This document shows positions 12,353 through 23,704 of a stretch of 64,000 bases of DNA, in pieces. The first letter of the stretch is position 1. Each line of letters opens with the position of its first letter. This DNA is from Plectrocnemia conspersa (lineage: Eukaryota; Arthropoda; Insecta; Trichoptera; Polycentropodidae). The DNA is taken from positions 2,046,001 through 2,110,000 of the forward strand of contig VTFK01000008.1 of assembly GCA_009617715.1 (NCBI GenBank). The letters are read 5' to 3'. Made by a program: the position numbers and the translations under genes. The notes beneath the pieces are model-generated. The model did not search any database, was not told the DNA's origin, and saw only the letters and a list, made by a program, of their open reading frames with translations.

Positions 12353-13019
12353 TAGGGATTCCAATCCCGGGCCAAAATTTTGATCCCGGGATTTCGGTAT
12401 TGCAATTAGTCGATCCCAGGATCCAGGACCAGTCCCAGGATATTTTTTCATGTTATTTTATCGATAAAAATAATTTAAAATGAATAATACAAATATTTTT
12501 ACATCTGTTTTTTTTATAACGTACAATGTATAAAGTACGTATAATTTTAGTCTTAGACTTAAAATAGAAAATAATATAATAAAAATAAAAAAGGGAAGGT
12601 CTTATATATTTATTTGAGAAGAAAAAAATGAACTTTTGACAATGTATGTACATAGGTATGTACATTTATAGACACAATTAATTGAACACATTATTTTGAA
12701 TAAAACTCACGAAGTAACATCAAAGCATCAAGTGTTTTATCATTTAGCCTTGATCTGATTTTGGTTCCTAAGCAGCCTGCTGCTGAAAAAGCACGTTCAG
12801 ACTCACAGCCTCAAAGATTCACAGATGACACGTGCAACTCGCGCAAGTTTGTACACGAAATATAACGATGTTGTCAATAATAATTCGATTGTGCTTGATA
12901 AATCAACCAATCCGAAAAAATTCGGGATTATGTTTTATAATCCCGGGACTCATCCGGTATTGAAAATCGTTCGGGATCCCGGGATCCCGGGATTCGGGAT
13001 CCCGGGATTGGAATCCCTA
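12353..13019 (-). mobile_element. hAT-superfamily element with 8-bp target duplication
   Basis: Terminal inverted repeat TAGGGATTCCAATCCCGGG at 12,353 matches its inverse at the right end (CCCGGGATTGGAATCCCTA, ending 13,019). The flanks GTCGTGAT (12,345-12,352) and GTCGCGAT (13,020-13,027) differ by one base and form the 8-bp target duplication typical of hAT. Both ends carry repeated CCCGGGAT/ATCCCGGG subterminal motifs. The 667-bp element retains only a piece of transposase and is non-autonomous. Confidence 0.88.
12700..12835 (-). pseudogene. hAT transposase C-terminal dimerisation remnant
   Basis: Minus-strand translation reads ESERAFSAAGCLGTKIRSRL and then NDKTLDALMLLREFYSK. This matches the hAT C-terminal dimerisation motif (SE-R-FS-AG-----R-RL---T-DAL--L). 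The upstream RNase H-like core with its DDE residues is absent. Confidence 0.8.
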
Positions 13020-13027
13020 GTCGCGAT

Positions 13028-15038
13028 GCTTCAATAAATAATTAATACAAATTCTAGTCATAGTTGCTTTTTAAACATAGGGCGGAATTTCGTACCACCT
13101 CATTAATATAATTCGTATCGCCCCGAATTGTTTACAAATATTCCAACAGAATCTTTATGGTCCTGCCCTTTAGGCAAGTTAATGATTTAGTCGCGTGTCA
13201 CCTGCGATATTTTGCATTGCGCATAAGAAAACTTTCGTGCATGAAACCCTTATCGCAGTGGGTCAAATCGAACACTGCTAAGTAATATTTACAATATTAA
13301 AACTCATAACACAACCAAACCTTCGATTGCGATTGCTTTCCGAGAGCAATCCAAGAGTCGTGCCATATCCATATATTTTTACAAAACTTAAGGGGCGTAA
13401 AAGGGTTTAACGCGTACGCGCCCGCACATAACAAGAGTTAGGCACATCAAAGTAGTATTTTGGAGTGTTCCCCGTAGAGTAGGCTTTAATTGCTGCAAGA
13501 GAGTGGTAAGATTATCAGGGTCAGACATAATGTCATCCGCAGAAAGGAGCAGTAATGGAGAAAAGGGCTGCAGCTCTCTCCTCCTCGGACAGACATCAAT
13601 GAAATAGTTTTGGCGGTCTGGCTAGGGAGCCGAAATCTTGGAAAAGGGATGCCGTTCGCAATTAGAGTTTAGGATTATTGTTTCGTATATTTGTACATGT
13701 GCGTGTGTGATGGGTGTGGGTGCAATCGGAAAGTAACCCACAAAATGGGTTGACGCTAAAATTAAACGGAAAACTTGCGAAATTGTTTCTAACAAGTCGG
13801 ATACCCTCGGTGTCAGTTAATATTTAATGTGTACACTGAATTCGAACTTTTCCGTTTTGGTTCTGTTACTTAGTGAAGTATTTTTACTTAAGGAAACATA
13901 AGATTTTGTTGATTACATTTATAAAACGTTTAAAAATATTCTTAAATACGATTTTATTCATACAATTATCAGGCATCAACCAAAGAAAATAATCAAATTT
14001 ATAAATAATTTTATTCTATAGAGACTCATATTTTGTAGACTCCACTACACAGTGATATTGGTTTTGTAGTATTGGATTACGATGTTTCTAACGTGAAAGA
14101 TATAATATAAGAAGATACAGATACAACCAAAAGTTCGTATAAAGAGAATATTACAAGTGATGCAAATATGACATATATACGGCTATATTCATTTAAAATT
14201 GATGAGAGTTAATTATTAAAATATAAATGACCTTAATCAAAGAAAACAAATTAAATGGAATTGTCACCATATTTTATAAAATAAAATGTAGATAATCGCG
14301 AAAACATTGGTTTAAACTATCACAGGCAAAACATGGCTTTGAACTATAATATATAATAAATTTACAAATAATATTCCTCCTTTAACAATCAGCTATTCAG
14401 TGACCCAAGGGACGAGAAACAGATAAAGAATTTGCCTCAGAAATGGGGGCAGAAAATCAAGAGCCCGCTGCATTGATAGTAATAAATCAATTTGTGTGGT
14501 GCTTAGACGTCAATGTAAAAAATACTATCCTGATAGCAATCTTTCATGGTTAGTCACGTTATCTTTCGTAATTATGTCATATGTATTTTGAATTGACCGC
14601 TTTTTATAATTAACATAAATTCAATATCACAGTAAGTTCATATTAAATATTAAAATATTCGTATTATTATTATTATTATTGGTTATTCAAATAAATAAAC
14701 AGTATTTAAATAAAATGTTCAGTAATCAAAACAAAATGTACTGGATTTAATATAAAATGATCGATAATTATAATATTTTTTTTTTAATTATTGACAGTTG
14801 CGAAACGTCCATTTGACCTTCAAACCCAAACCTAATCTAAACGATTCGTACGTTCGGGACATTTTGGCTATAACAGTTGATATTAATGCCCTACAACTAT
14901 TTTTCAAAACAAAATTCGCTAGTACAGAATTTAATAATAAATTATCATTTATTATATCTAATGATATTCGCGATATCATTAATATTATTACTAAATATAA
15001 GAAACATTAATGAGCCTTGAGGAATTATATGTGACAAT
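13028..15038. other. Noncoding stretch
   Basis: At 13,080-13,640 the GC content is moderately raised, without a domain-bearing frame. The rest is AT-rich and includes a short (TTA)n at about 14,662-14,680. Overlapping frames at 14,788-15,010 on both strands have no recognisable domain. A splice-acceptor-like TTTTTTAATTATTGACAG lies at about 14,780-14,797 without further support. Confidence 0.35.
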
Positions 15039-15135
15039 TAGAGATTGCAATACCGGTAGTACAGATATCAGTATTAGGGAAAAACTTGACATTCAGTACT
15101 ACCGGTGTTACAAAATGAAATACCGGTAGTAACGA
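15039..15135. repeat. hAT-like terminal fragment with inverted repeats
   Basis: TAGAGATTGCAATACCGG at 15,039 resembles the ends of several hAT elements. ACCGGTAGTAC (15,052-15,062) is inverted as GTACTACCGGT (15,096-15,106) and repeated directly as TACCGGTAGTA at 15,121. No opposite terminus or target duplication was found, so the class is tentative. Confidence 0.4.
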
Positions 15136-17040
15136 AAAATATTTTTTTTTTTTTTTTGAAATCCGTGAATCTTATTTGTATAAAACGGTATTTCCATGGC
15201 TAAGCAATACGAAAACGACGATGTCCATATTGCTTGAAAGTAAAGTGTTTAGAATAAAATGATGCTCATTGTAGGGGATTAGCCTAAATATGTTTTTTCG
15301 GGGTAAGATATCCAAATAGAATAATATTATCCCTTTTGGTTCAATAGGGCAGTAACATTGGCACACCCGGCTTATGAATTTTTTTTATTAAAATTAAAAT
15401 TTAATATGTTTGACTTTTGTATATGCGCAACGTGTCAATATATAATAAAGGAACATATTTTATTTATCTCATGCAAATCTAACGACACCTAGCAGTTACC
15501 AGTAATTATGTTATGTAACAGATAAATGACTGCGCCCGTTTTAATGATAGGGATAGCTGGCGAAGTGAGATAAAAACAGGTATTGCATACACGAAATTCT
15601 TTATACTATTTGTACATTTTTGCCTACATTTAGACATATTTTATCCAAATAGTCACAGAATATGCTTCACTAAACTTTGGTGTTAAATATTAGCAATTAG
15701 TAAGTCGCAATAATTATATTTAATTACAAAACGGATTTAAAAAAATTGATCAAAATGTTTTTTTTTTTAAAAAAACTGTCATTGGAAAATAATGCAATGA
15801 TATTTTTTTTTCTGTTACCAACTAAGGACAAGTTGTACTAGACGAAATAATTAAAATATGTTGACTGTTGTTTTTTTAATCAAACTTGCTTTATATTCTA
15901 TTTTTTAGAGCAAATAAATATAAAAAATATTTCAATTGTTTTGTTGTAAGAACTTATTATTATTGTTTTTTCATTACCTCACAGCATTAAGAGTACAAAC
16001 AATTTTAAAAACACCATTATGGGGTCCTATTTCTATTTTCATATAGATTTTTGTTAATGCTAAAACTTGGCTGCACTCGATAACACTGACGTGACGGAGT
16101 CGGTCAAGTGGATTCAAATCAATGAGTTTTTCAAAAAATTGCCCATTTCATGCCAAATTGTCTAGAACTAAAAGGGTTATGCAGTATTTATGTATTTTTA
16201 TTTTATAATATTTTCATAAATATTTATTGAGCAAAATTGTAATAAATGTTTAAATTACTGCATTGCTATTCCGACACTCGCAGCGCACGAACATCTTCAT
16301 TTAATAAATTATTGATTTTGATAGCTTATAACTTTTACTATTTTGTCATAAAAAATATATATTAACTTTTCTAATTCGTCTAAATATGTTCAAAATATAG
16401 AAAAGAGTAATGATAAATATATCGAACGTATATCCGCATCTTGTACTTTGGGGCGCACCCAAAGGGGTCGTCTCTTTTTCACTTATGAATAATGACCTCA
16501 AAGTGACTCTGTTGAAAGAAACAAAGAGTATAGATTTATCGTTCCAAATGAATAAAGATTTAGGGCAAGTATTTTCGAAAAAAATTGCTTTAAATAAAAT
16601 AATTTGCAATTAAATATATTAAAATATTTATATTGCCGAGATATTCGAATGCTTTGGTTTTGCTAATCATTAAACATGTTAAATCATGCGAACGGTACTC
16701 AGTTTATTATTGCGGTCAATAATAAAAAATTATATTGTCTATGCATTTATATGACACGTGTTACCCATATAACATATTGGCGAGGATTTGGTGTGATTCA
16801 AAAATTAAAATAATTACATGGGAAAACCCTAAGCTATCCATTTATAAAAAAAATTAAAACATGACAAGCTTTATCAAAATCCTTTTCAAAACCAGTGTAG
16901 ATGACATCTGTTCGTTTGCTTGTATCGAGATTTTTCGTCACAAAATTGGAAAATGTTTCTATTTAGCACTGTAGTCCGACTTTGTATTGTTTATTTATTA
17001 GTGATATAAATATATATAATGAATCTGAGCTTCGAAAACG
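15136..17040. other. Noncoding stretch upstream of the SAM-domain gene
   Basis: AT-rich intergenic DNA with several poly-T and poly-A runs. Overlapping frames on both strands at 16,346-16,613 show no domain. No mobile element recognised. GC content rises from about 17,030 toward the promoter. Confidence 0.4.
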
Positions 17041-17095
17041 CGGCTTCGAAAATCTGCCTGCAACCGCGAAAACTTTTGAAAAAACCCTTGGAAGT

Positions 17096-17105
17096 GCGCA
17101 TGCGC
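17096..17105. promoter_or_regulatory. Palindromic NRF1/Ewg-type site
   Basis: GCGCATGCGC is the perfect palindromic core bound by the NRF1/Erect-wing family, which often lies just upstream of metazoan start sites. It sits about 50-60 bases before the proposed initiators and 131 bases before the start codon. Binding is inferred from the motif only. Confidence 0.5.
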
Positions 17106-17152
17106 TCCTTGTGCTACATCCCCACCGCTTTCCTCTGCCCGCGTGTACAAAT

Positions 17153-17161
17153 TCAGTCAGT
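17153..17161 (+). promoter_or_regulatory. Candidate arthropod initiator (TCAGTCAGT)
   Basis: Two overlapping TCAGT pentamers, the arthropod Inr consensus, lie at 17,153 and 17,157. They would give a 5' untranslated region of about 80 bases. No TATA box is visible at -30, and no clear downstream promoter element was found. This matches a TATA-less promoter in the GC-rich island 17,090-17,650. Confidence 0.4.
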
Positions 17162-17236
17162 GTAGTGCGGACCGCGGACGGGGAGGAGCGCGCGCCGCGC
17201 GAGCGCGCTCCGCTATCATACGACACACGCGAAAAC

Positions 17237-17653
17237 ATGCCGTCCAATAGCAACATCGTCGTCGAGTGGCTGCGTTCGCTGCATCTTGCGCAGTACGCCG
17301 AGAGCTTCATCGACAATGGTTACGACGATCTGGAGATATGCAAGCAGGTCGGAGAACCCGATCTGGATGCCATCGGGGTGCTCAATCCAACCCATCGCAC
17401 CAGGCTGCTGGCCTCTGTGCGGACCCTCAGGGAGGAAGGAGCCGCCTCCGTCTACTTCACCCTGGAAGAAGCGGCAGCAGCCCAGGACTGGGCCAAGGAG
17501 CAGGACCGCGACCAAGAGCCCAGATACAGGGACGAGTACGAAGAGGGAAAGGCCGAGTTGGTCAAGATACCGAGGGTCCAGCTGCGCGTGCTGCTGAGGG
17601 ACAAGCTCGCCAAGGACGGCATCAGGTTGAGCCTCCAGCCCTACTCAACAACG
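17237..17653 (+). CDS. SAM-domain adaptor, SAMD5/SASH1-like, first coding exon (partial)
   Basis: Encodes 139 residues. Residues 4-66 form a SAM domain (NIVVEWLRSLHLAQYAES at its start, then NGYDDLEICKQVGEPDLDAI and HRTRLLASVRTLRE), very like vertebrate SAMD5 and the SAM region of SASH1. Residues 72-77 (VYFTLE) and 107-137 (ELVKIPRVQLRVLLRDKLAK, then DGIRLSLQPYS) match the second conserved block that follows the SAM domain in that family. SAM domains mediate protein-protein oligomerisation, so a cytoplasmic scaffold role is likely. Molecular function is not known from sequence. The ATG at 17,237 is chosen because homology starts there and the -3 base is A. The frame is also open upstream but is 5'UTR-like. 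Codons are GC-rich against AT-rich surroundings. The exon ends in a complete codon, so the intron is phase 0. Later exons were not found. Confidence 0.92.
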
Positions 17654-17659
17654 GTGAGT
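17654..17659 (+). other. Splice donor of the first coding exon
   Basis: ACG is followed by GTGAGT, a strong 5' splice site. The family similarity (QPYS) stops at this point, and the following sequence drifts to AT-rich with a stop at 17,828-17,830. Confidence 0.85.
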
Positions 17660-18813
17660 TGTGCCCTAGTGTTTAAAAGTGGCAAAAGTTTGTTGTTGTT
17701 GGTATATGGAACAACAGTTATGCGCGCTCGTGATTGTTGTAACCCAGATTGTTGTGTAAAAAATCGTGATTTGACTAAGCGCTCTCAGCAAATGATAAAT
17801 GGAAATTGTTGCAAACTATTGTCATATTAAATTCTAAGACATTTTCTCTATATATTACATTTTCTACCGCACTTGTTAGATTCTCGTTAGAGTCTAATAA
17901 AGTTTTAAAGTACTGTGTATACATGTAGTGAAATTACCTCTCATTGATAACAATGATCGACAAAAGTGAAGTAGTTAATAATAGCCTAGAAGAAAAAGAA
18001 AATTATGTTGTAGATGTAATTTTATTTACTTCTACCTCTTTTCGGCGCTATAACTTTCTGCAGGAATGCATCGGCATTGTTTCTACAGTTACAACTTGCA
18101 CTGCAGTACCCACTTTAATAATATCTTAGGTGTAATATTTATTCCGGTAAGCTAATGTAACTTGTATTTATACACAATACATTAAAATGGAAAATCTTGA
18201 CAGAATCTAAATATAAAATATAGTTTACTTCCAGAAAATATAAGGCTTTGATTTACAAATTGAGAAAAGTCGATCGAACTTATTTACGCCTGCACCATTT
18301 CGCGTTTCAGAACAGCATGAATGCTAAAACTAGTTATGAAAAGCGTTAAACTATTCAAGCAAAAGAGCTCTTTCAAAGACCAATTTAAATACAGATAGAA
18401 ATGATCCGTTTTATTCTCAACGTTCGCAACATTTCATCAAAACGTGAAAACTAATTAATAAATTTAATATCGGGTATAAATAAAACTTCTGGCTTTCTTT
18501 TCCTAGTTTAGATAAAAGTTTATAGTTTAATATTAATTATATAGAAATTATATAGATTTTATAACTGATTTAGAACTATAGTATACGTTCAACTTAAAAA
18601 CATGAGATAAGTCGTACTTTCTACACTTATTAATTATAATATTGATTCATAAACTCCGCTATATACAGAAAAAAAATTACTTTACATGTTATGGCTATTT
18701 TTTAGTTTGGCAAAACGTTTTTCTAGCATTCATAGGATTTAATCAGAAAATTTTAAATCATTTAAACTAATAATTCTCAATATATTAACTTATATCGTTA
18801 TTACAGTTGTATC

Positions 18814-18850
18814 AAAAATTATAGTTATTTTATAAATAACTATAATTTTT
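18814..18850. repeat. Perfect 16-bp inverted repeat
   Basis: AAAAATTATAGTTATT and AATAACTATAATTTTT are exact inverse complements around a 5-base loop. All but two of the arm pairs are A-T, so a chance origin is possible. Confidence 0.5.
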
Positions 18851-19922
18851 GAATTACGATAAAATACACATTAATCATAGATTTTAATGATCCGTCGGTA
18901 ATTTAAAATATGTTTTTCACAGAATTTTGTAGATTAGTTTATTTTTGTTATATAGATTACTTTTTTATATTTATTTTAATTATGTGCTATATTTTAGATA
19001 ACATTAACTGTACTTAATTATTATATTATTTTAGATTTTATATGTAATTTAAATAATAAATTATATATTTACATATACCTATATGAATCCTTAAAAATCA
19101 ATGTAAAGGTGAAGTAAAAATTATTAGTTATTTACACGCTATTTACACGCCTTTTAGACCATCCAGGTATTAGTTTGAAATATTATATTATTTTTTAAAT
19201 TTTTGAAAAATCCGGAGACAGAATTTTCCATGGACATGTTTATTATATTAATTTTATAATTCTTTTGCACTGCAATATTATTTATATAACATAATATTTA
19301 GCAAAATGTTCAAGAGAAAAAGAGTGAATAATTTAGATTACATTATTTCCTAAGATCTTGTTCTTAAATTAGAACACTAGCTTTTATAGTACAACAATTT
19401 TTTCTTTATCCGCTAATTAATTGTATTTTTTTATGAAAAGTCTAGTACTCTCGATACTGTAAACTTTCACGAAGGACGAAAATCGTTGCTTTTTATAATT
19501 AATATACATAAACCGTATATTAATAATAATATCATTTATTATTTTTTTAGTGCTATATAAATTATGTATTATAAGCGTAGTAATGAGTTTTAACTTTAAT
19601 AAATATTCGAAATAACTTAGCTGTAAAATTGCTCTAAAATATCTTGGATTAAAATATTATTTAGGCATACTATAAATTATTTAATATTTAAAACACTAAA
19701 GCCGTTAATTTTATTTTTGAAAAAAATTCGAAGTCGGATTTGTAAAATATCGATTTTTTTATGTGTTGCACATAAGTAATACAGATAGGATGTTAAAAAT
19801 TCATATTAAAAATATTTGTACGTTTTGAAAATAGTTACAGCAATTTTATACGCTCGAAAAAGGTTAATTTTATTCAAATTGGAGTAAGAGCATAGAAAAG
19901 TCGAAGAAGGTAAATTTGAAAT

Positions 19923-19978
19923 GACTCAGCCTTAAAAAAATATTGATTATACATATTAAATTGATTTAAGGCTGAGTC
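19923..19978. repeat. Perfect 14-bp inverted repeat
   Basis: GACTCAGCCTTAAA at 19,923 is exactly inverted at 19,965-19,978 (TTTAAGGCTGAGTC), 28 bases apart. Each arm carries an AP-1-like GACTCAG. It could be a tiny foldback element or a transcribed hairpin. Confidence 0.5.
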
Positions 19979-20520
19979 GATAGATTAAAAAATCATTATC
20001 CTATTAATATACGTATTTTTAATAATCTTTGTTAAAGTATAAATTTGATGTGGAATGTATTATATAATACAATAAGTCTGGGATTCGGCTTGATTACATT
20101 TTTTTGCCTTTTTGAGATTCAATAATCTGATTTTTATGTAAAATTATGCTCCTATTTTTTTATCTATACTGTTGATTTGTAATTTAACAATAGCGTGTAA
20201 TTTTACATATAAGTCGATCTTATCCTCGTGTAAAATATTTAAAAAATATTGTAGTGTTATTTATCGCTAAATATTTTTCATAATACGAGATTCCGAATAA
20301 GTGAGGTCATGATCTTATAAACTTCACACGCTTCTTATCAACACAAATAAGTATGTTTAATATGATAACTTGTATGTTTTCGTAACGTAAAGGTGTTCAT
20401 TGTTAAATTCCAATTACCATTCTGATCCAAATTACCATAACAATACATCCATCTCTATCAATCGCTCGTACAAGACACTATAATACAATTTTAACATTGC
20501 TCCAAATTACTCCATGCTCC

Positions 20521-21696
20521 AAAGGCACGATTTAAGACGTCGTCAAAGTCTTCTCCCAAACAAAAAAGAACGAGGTGTTCTTTATTGTCTTCCATTGTGA
20601 CCGAGTCCATTAAGTGCCTAACTTAATTAGCGTTTATTTCTACTTCCCCGAAAGTTATGTAACGTTTTAACGCGACGTAAAAGTTTCCCTGATTAACGTT
20701 CGGATTTTTCAATACTAATAAATATCGATTCAAGGCGAAAAAATGCGATACATTGTTGGCAACGATCGCATCGGGATTAGGCAGTCCCAATTCGAGCAAT
20801 TATACGTTCTCTCTCGTATTCTCGTATATGTATAATAATATAGGTATAGGGCGAGAACGCCGAGCATTTGTCCATTAGATCGGACCAGGATGATAAAGCG
20901 ATCCTTCGGTGCTCAGAGAATCCTTTCGCCTATAAACGGATTTAAATTAAGCCTCATTAGTCGGATTCCTATGAAATGTCCGCTCGGCCACTCGCGAGGA
21001 AAGAGTGAATTGAGAGGTTGGTCATGCGACTATGACAACTGGTTTCCGATCTAGGTATTATTTATATTTGATTTTTTAACTACTACAATCAGACTTTATG
21101 TCTGACTATTGTGTTCAAAATAGTAACTGTCTTATATTATATTTGCAACAAATAATGAGTGAACGATGACGCGTGTATAAATAAGCTTCTATGATGCGTC
21201 AGGTAAACGTTGGTTAAAAATGAACGAGTTATTGTGTGCCTGTGGACCAATTACCTCGCCATTAGCCGGTGATGCGTTACATCCTCAATAACTTCACAGA
21301 CAGGTGCGAATGAATGAAATTCCTAAGCGGACCGAAAGGTGAGGGTAATTAAAAGCTTCGGCATATTCCGAGGTTGCTGCTAGATGGTATCTCTCGGGTC
21401 GCTTCTGTCTTCTGGCAAATTTATGGGTCACTCGTGTAAAGAGCGCGCGTTACGAAACGAAACGTTAATTTACCGCATCGAAAGAAAATTTTTCAGATTA
21501 TGCTATTAGCATTATGTACATACATAAATATGTACCGTGAGAAATTTATGGTTTGATTTAAAAATTCATGGCGTCATTCCTGCCCGCGCGTCGTAAATTC
21601 GTACGAAATAAACGAATTTAACTTTACGATCGTTCATAAAGCGATTCGTTGTCGATTTTTAGAAATTTTCATTCTGGCGTGGCCATTTTATGGTTG
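20521..21696. other. GC-elevated island, possible conserved noncoding DNA
   Basis: Base composition is clearly more balanced than in the flanks, with no domain-bearing frame. Blocks such as ACTTAATTAGCG (20,621) and GTTAACGTTTCG-like motifs suggest regulatory sequence. Lack of coding signal on either strand argues against an exon. Conservation cannot be tested here. Confidence 0.3.
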
Positions 21697-21770
21697 TCGT
21701 AAAAATTAAAGTATGAATAATCAGATTTTTTGCTTGCACAGCCGACGATCGGTCATGAATCAAACCGAGA
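21697..21770 (+). repeat. Duplicated module, copy A
   Basis: TCGTAAAAATTAAAGTATGA, TTTTTTGCTTGCACA and GGTCATGAATCAAA occur here in the same order and spacing as at 24,887-24,968, apart from a few inserted bases. The flanks differ. Either a mobile fragment or a duplicated regulatory block. Confidence 0.65.
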
Positions 21771-21923
21771 TTGATTCAATATTTGGTGTACAATTAATGC
21801 GGTTCATTAAGAGCGGTGCGTCAGTTGATTTAGTAAAGTAAGTGCTTTGAACATAGCGGCTCAGTTAAGATTGATTTAACTACAAGGTTTTTGCTATGTA
21901 GTTCTTATATAATATTATATTAA

Positions 21924-22242
21924 GGACGGAATAGCGTAGTTTGTAACGCCTTAGACTAGTAACTCTGAAGTTGCGGGTTCGAAACCCGGCAGCGGAACTC
22001 GAATTTATATTTATAAAAATACGCTATTATAAAAAATTAACCGGTCCCAGCCGCAGTGACATCTATTGATTAAAACTTGTATAGCACATAATAATTTATA
22101 ATTAATAATATAGATATTCAGTCTGGTAGATATTCATTATGTCTGATTGACTTATTTAGTTGGTACATATTTACCCGTTGTAACGCATTAGGCTTACGCC
22201 TATCAGGTTACAGCGGAAGATTTAATAAAAATAAATAAATAT
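21924..22242 (+). mobile_element. tRNA-derived SINE with LINE-like tail (copy 1)
   Basis: The head has an A-box-like TAGCGTAGTTTGTAACGC and a B box in a perfect T-arm (GCGGGTTCGAAACCCGGC). The 5' and 3' acceptor arms do not pair, so it is not a working tRNA gene. The body includes AGTGACATCTATTGATTA, shared in diverged form with the copies at 57,735 and 58,095. The 3' tail TTGTAACGCATTAGGC, CCTATCAGGTTACAGCGG and an AATAAATAAATA run resembles the LINE tail at 11,217-11,290. Confidence 0.85.
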
Positions 22243-22491
22243 TATTTAGTATACATTACTAGTATATATGTACAAGTCGTTATTCATAGAGATAGATTGA
22301 ACCAGATCCTCGTAGCTGACATTCAATAGACCAATTTGCAACGACAGCAGATCAACACTAAACAGGCCAGTGGTACAACATATGTACTAGGCCTAGAAAA
22401 TCGTTAACGGCCGATGAGACAACATGTGTGCCATGTTTCCGCAAACAGTTACTATCCGGCGACACAACCCTTGTGCCACGTTTTGGTCAAA
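22243..22491. other. Unique spacer between SINE segments
   Basis: Moderate GC, with blocks such as GGCCAGTGGTACAACATATG and GACACAACCCTTGTGCCACG. No known element recognised. It could be internal sequence of a larger composite SINE-like repeat, since SINE body and tail motifs lie on both sides. Confidence 0.35.
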
Positions 22492-22646
22492 AGCACATAA
22501 TAATTTATAATTAAAAATGTAGATGTAACCGATTCCCAGACTTTAAGTCTGGTGGTTAATGCTTACTTGTAAGTATTCATTATGTCTGATTGACATACCT
22601 TGTAACGCATTGAGCTTACGCCTGTTAGGTTACAACGGATGATATA
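22492..22646 (+). mobile_element. Second SINE body and tail, headless and interrupted
   Basis: Repeats the 22,083-22,242 segment: AGCACATAATAATTTATAAT, ATTCATTATGTCTGATTGAC, then TTGTAACGCATTGAGC and CCTGTTAGGTTACAACGG. It keeps a middle segment lost from the first copy. The A-rich tail is split by the Tigger element and resumes at 23,651. Confidence 0.75.
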
Positions 22647-23650
22647 CAGGCGGCCCTCGACTTTCGAACGTTCGACTTTCGCACAATTCGCTATTTCGTA
22701 CATAAAAAAAATTTTTTTTTTTTTAATTTAAAAAAAAAACCGTTTTGATAGCGGTGAATCTTTTGCTTCAATCGAACGTTCGTATGATACAAACAGGTCT
22801 AGGATATGTTCAATGTTGCGAAATAAAAATATAAATAAAGAACACGTTAAAAATTGTGGAAAATAAACATATATTTCCACAATCTTTAATGATATGTTTC
22901 CAAAAAAACACAGCAAAAAAAAACATGGATGAAATGAAAAATCTTTGTCATCGTAGATCGATGACCAACATCAAAAAGATGTCCCTCTGAGTATTTCAAT
23001 TATTCAAGCAAAAGCTCTTAGTTTGCACAAAGATTGGAAGGATAGATTAAAAACATATTTTAACACGGTTTTTCAAGCAAGTAACGGTTGATTTTACAAT
23101 TTTAAAATGAGGAATTTTTTCATAATATTAAATTTACTCGGCTGATGCGGATAAAGATGCTGCAAAAGAATTTATTTCCTAATTATCCAAAATTATTGAA
23201 GATATAGAATATTCCTCTAGCCAAATATTTAATTTAGATGAGACAGGTTTATTTTGGAAAACTCTTTAACAATGAAAAATATTAATGAAGCCTTCACGCA
23301 CCATGACAATTTTTTAAATATTATGGAAGATTGTGATCCCAATGGAGAACGCATATCTCAAGAGCGTGGGGCGATCAATAAAAACATAGCATGTTATAAA
23401 ATACTATATGAAGAAAAGAAAAAGAATAGTGGAAAACAGTTAACTCTTGATAACTCTTCAAATGAAACACCCGCAAACCCCACTTAAACGTGTCTCTTAA
23501 ACACCTTTTAAACATTATATATTTACTTGATAAATAAATATTTTAAAATACACACAATTTAAATTTTTTTTACTTCCCTCGACTTTCGTACATTCAACAT
23601 TCGCACACATTTTCAGGAACCAATTATGTGCAAAAGTCGAGGGCCGCCTG
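22647..23650 (+). mobile_element. pogo/Tigger element, internally deleted, family A
   Basis: The ends CAGGCGGCCCTCGACTTTCG and CAAAAGTCGAGGGCCGCCTG are inverted repeats, flanked on both sides by TA (22,645-22,646 and 23,651-23,652), the target duplication of the Tc1/mariner superfamily. The terminal sequence is of the Tigger type. At 1,004 bp it is far shorter than an autonomous Tigger. It retains N- and C-terminal transposase pieces but lacks most of the catalytic core. It is inserted into a SINE tail. Confidence 0.9.
22985..23487 (+). pseudogene. Tigger transposase remnant (N- and C-terminal parts)
   Basis: The reading frame, broken by stops and frameshifts, gives SIIQAKALSLHKDWKDRLKT and FQASNG then stop (CENP-B-type second helix-turn-helix), and then FNLDETGLFWKTL, the first catalytic aspartate region. 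It then jumps straight to a C-terminal part, LTMKNINEAFTHHDNFLNIM with DPNGERISQE and NIACYKILYEEKKK (open frame 23,254-23,487). The central part with the other catalytic acids is deleted. Confidence 0.8.
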
Positions 23651-23704
23651 TAATAAAAAAAAAAAAAAATTATATTTCATTTGGTATACTGATAATAGTG
23701 AATA

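Larger units (their letters stand above)
17660..20520 (+). other. AT-rich intronic stretch
   Basis: Presumed intron of the SAM-domain gene. It contains two perfect hairpins, annotated separately at 18,814 and 19,923. No other gene, RNA or element recognised. Confidence 0.45.

Noticed and set aside
14788..15010. Frames on both strands near an acceptor-like site
   Set aside because: AT-rich, low-complexity peptides with no domain. The acceptor motif alone is weak evidence.
16982..17236. N-terminal extension of the SAM exon frame (85 codons)
   Set aside because: Family similarity begins at the ATG at 17,237. The upstream part is GC-rich promoter or 5'UTR-like and contains the initiator and NRF1-type motifs.
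17216..17676. Overlapping frames on both strands across the SAM exon
   Set aside because: Shadows of the GC-rich true reading frame, with no domain similarity.
21924..21996. Functional tRNA gene
   Set aside because: A and B boxes are present, but the acceptor arms do not pair and a SINE body and tail follow.
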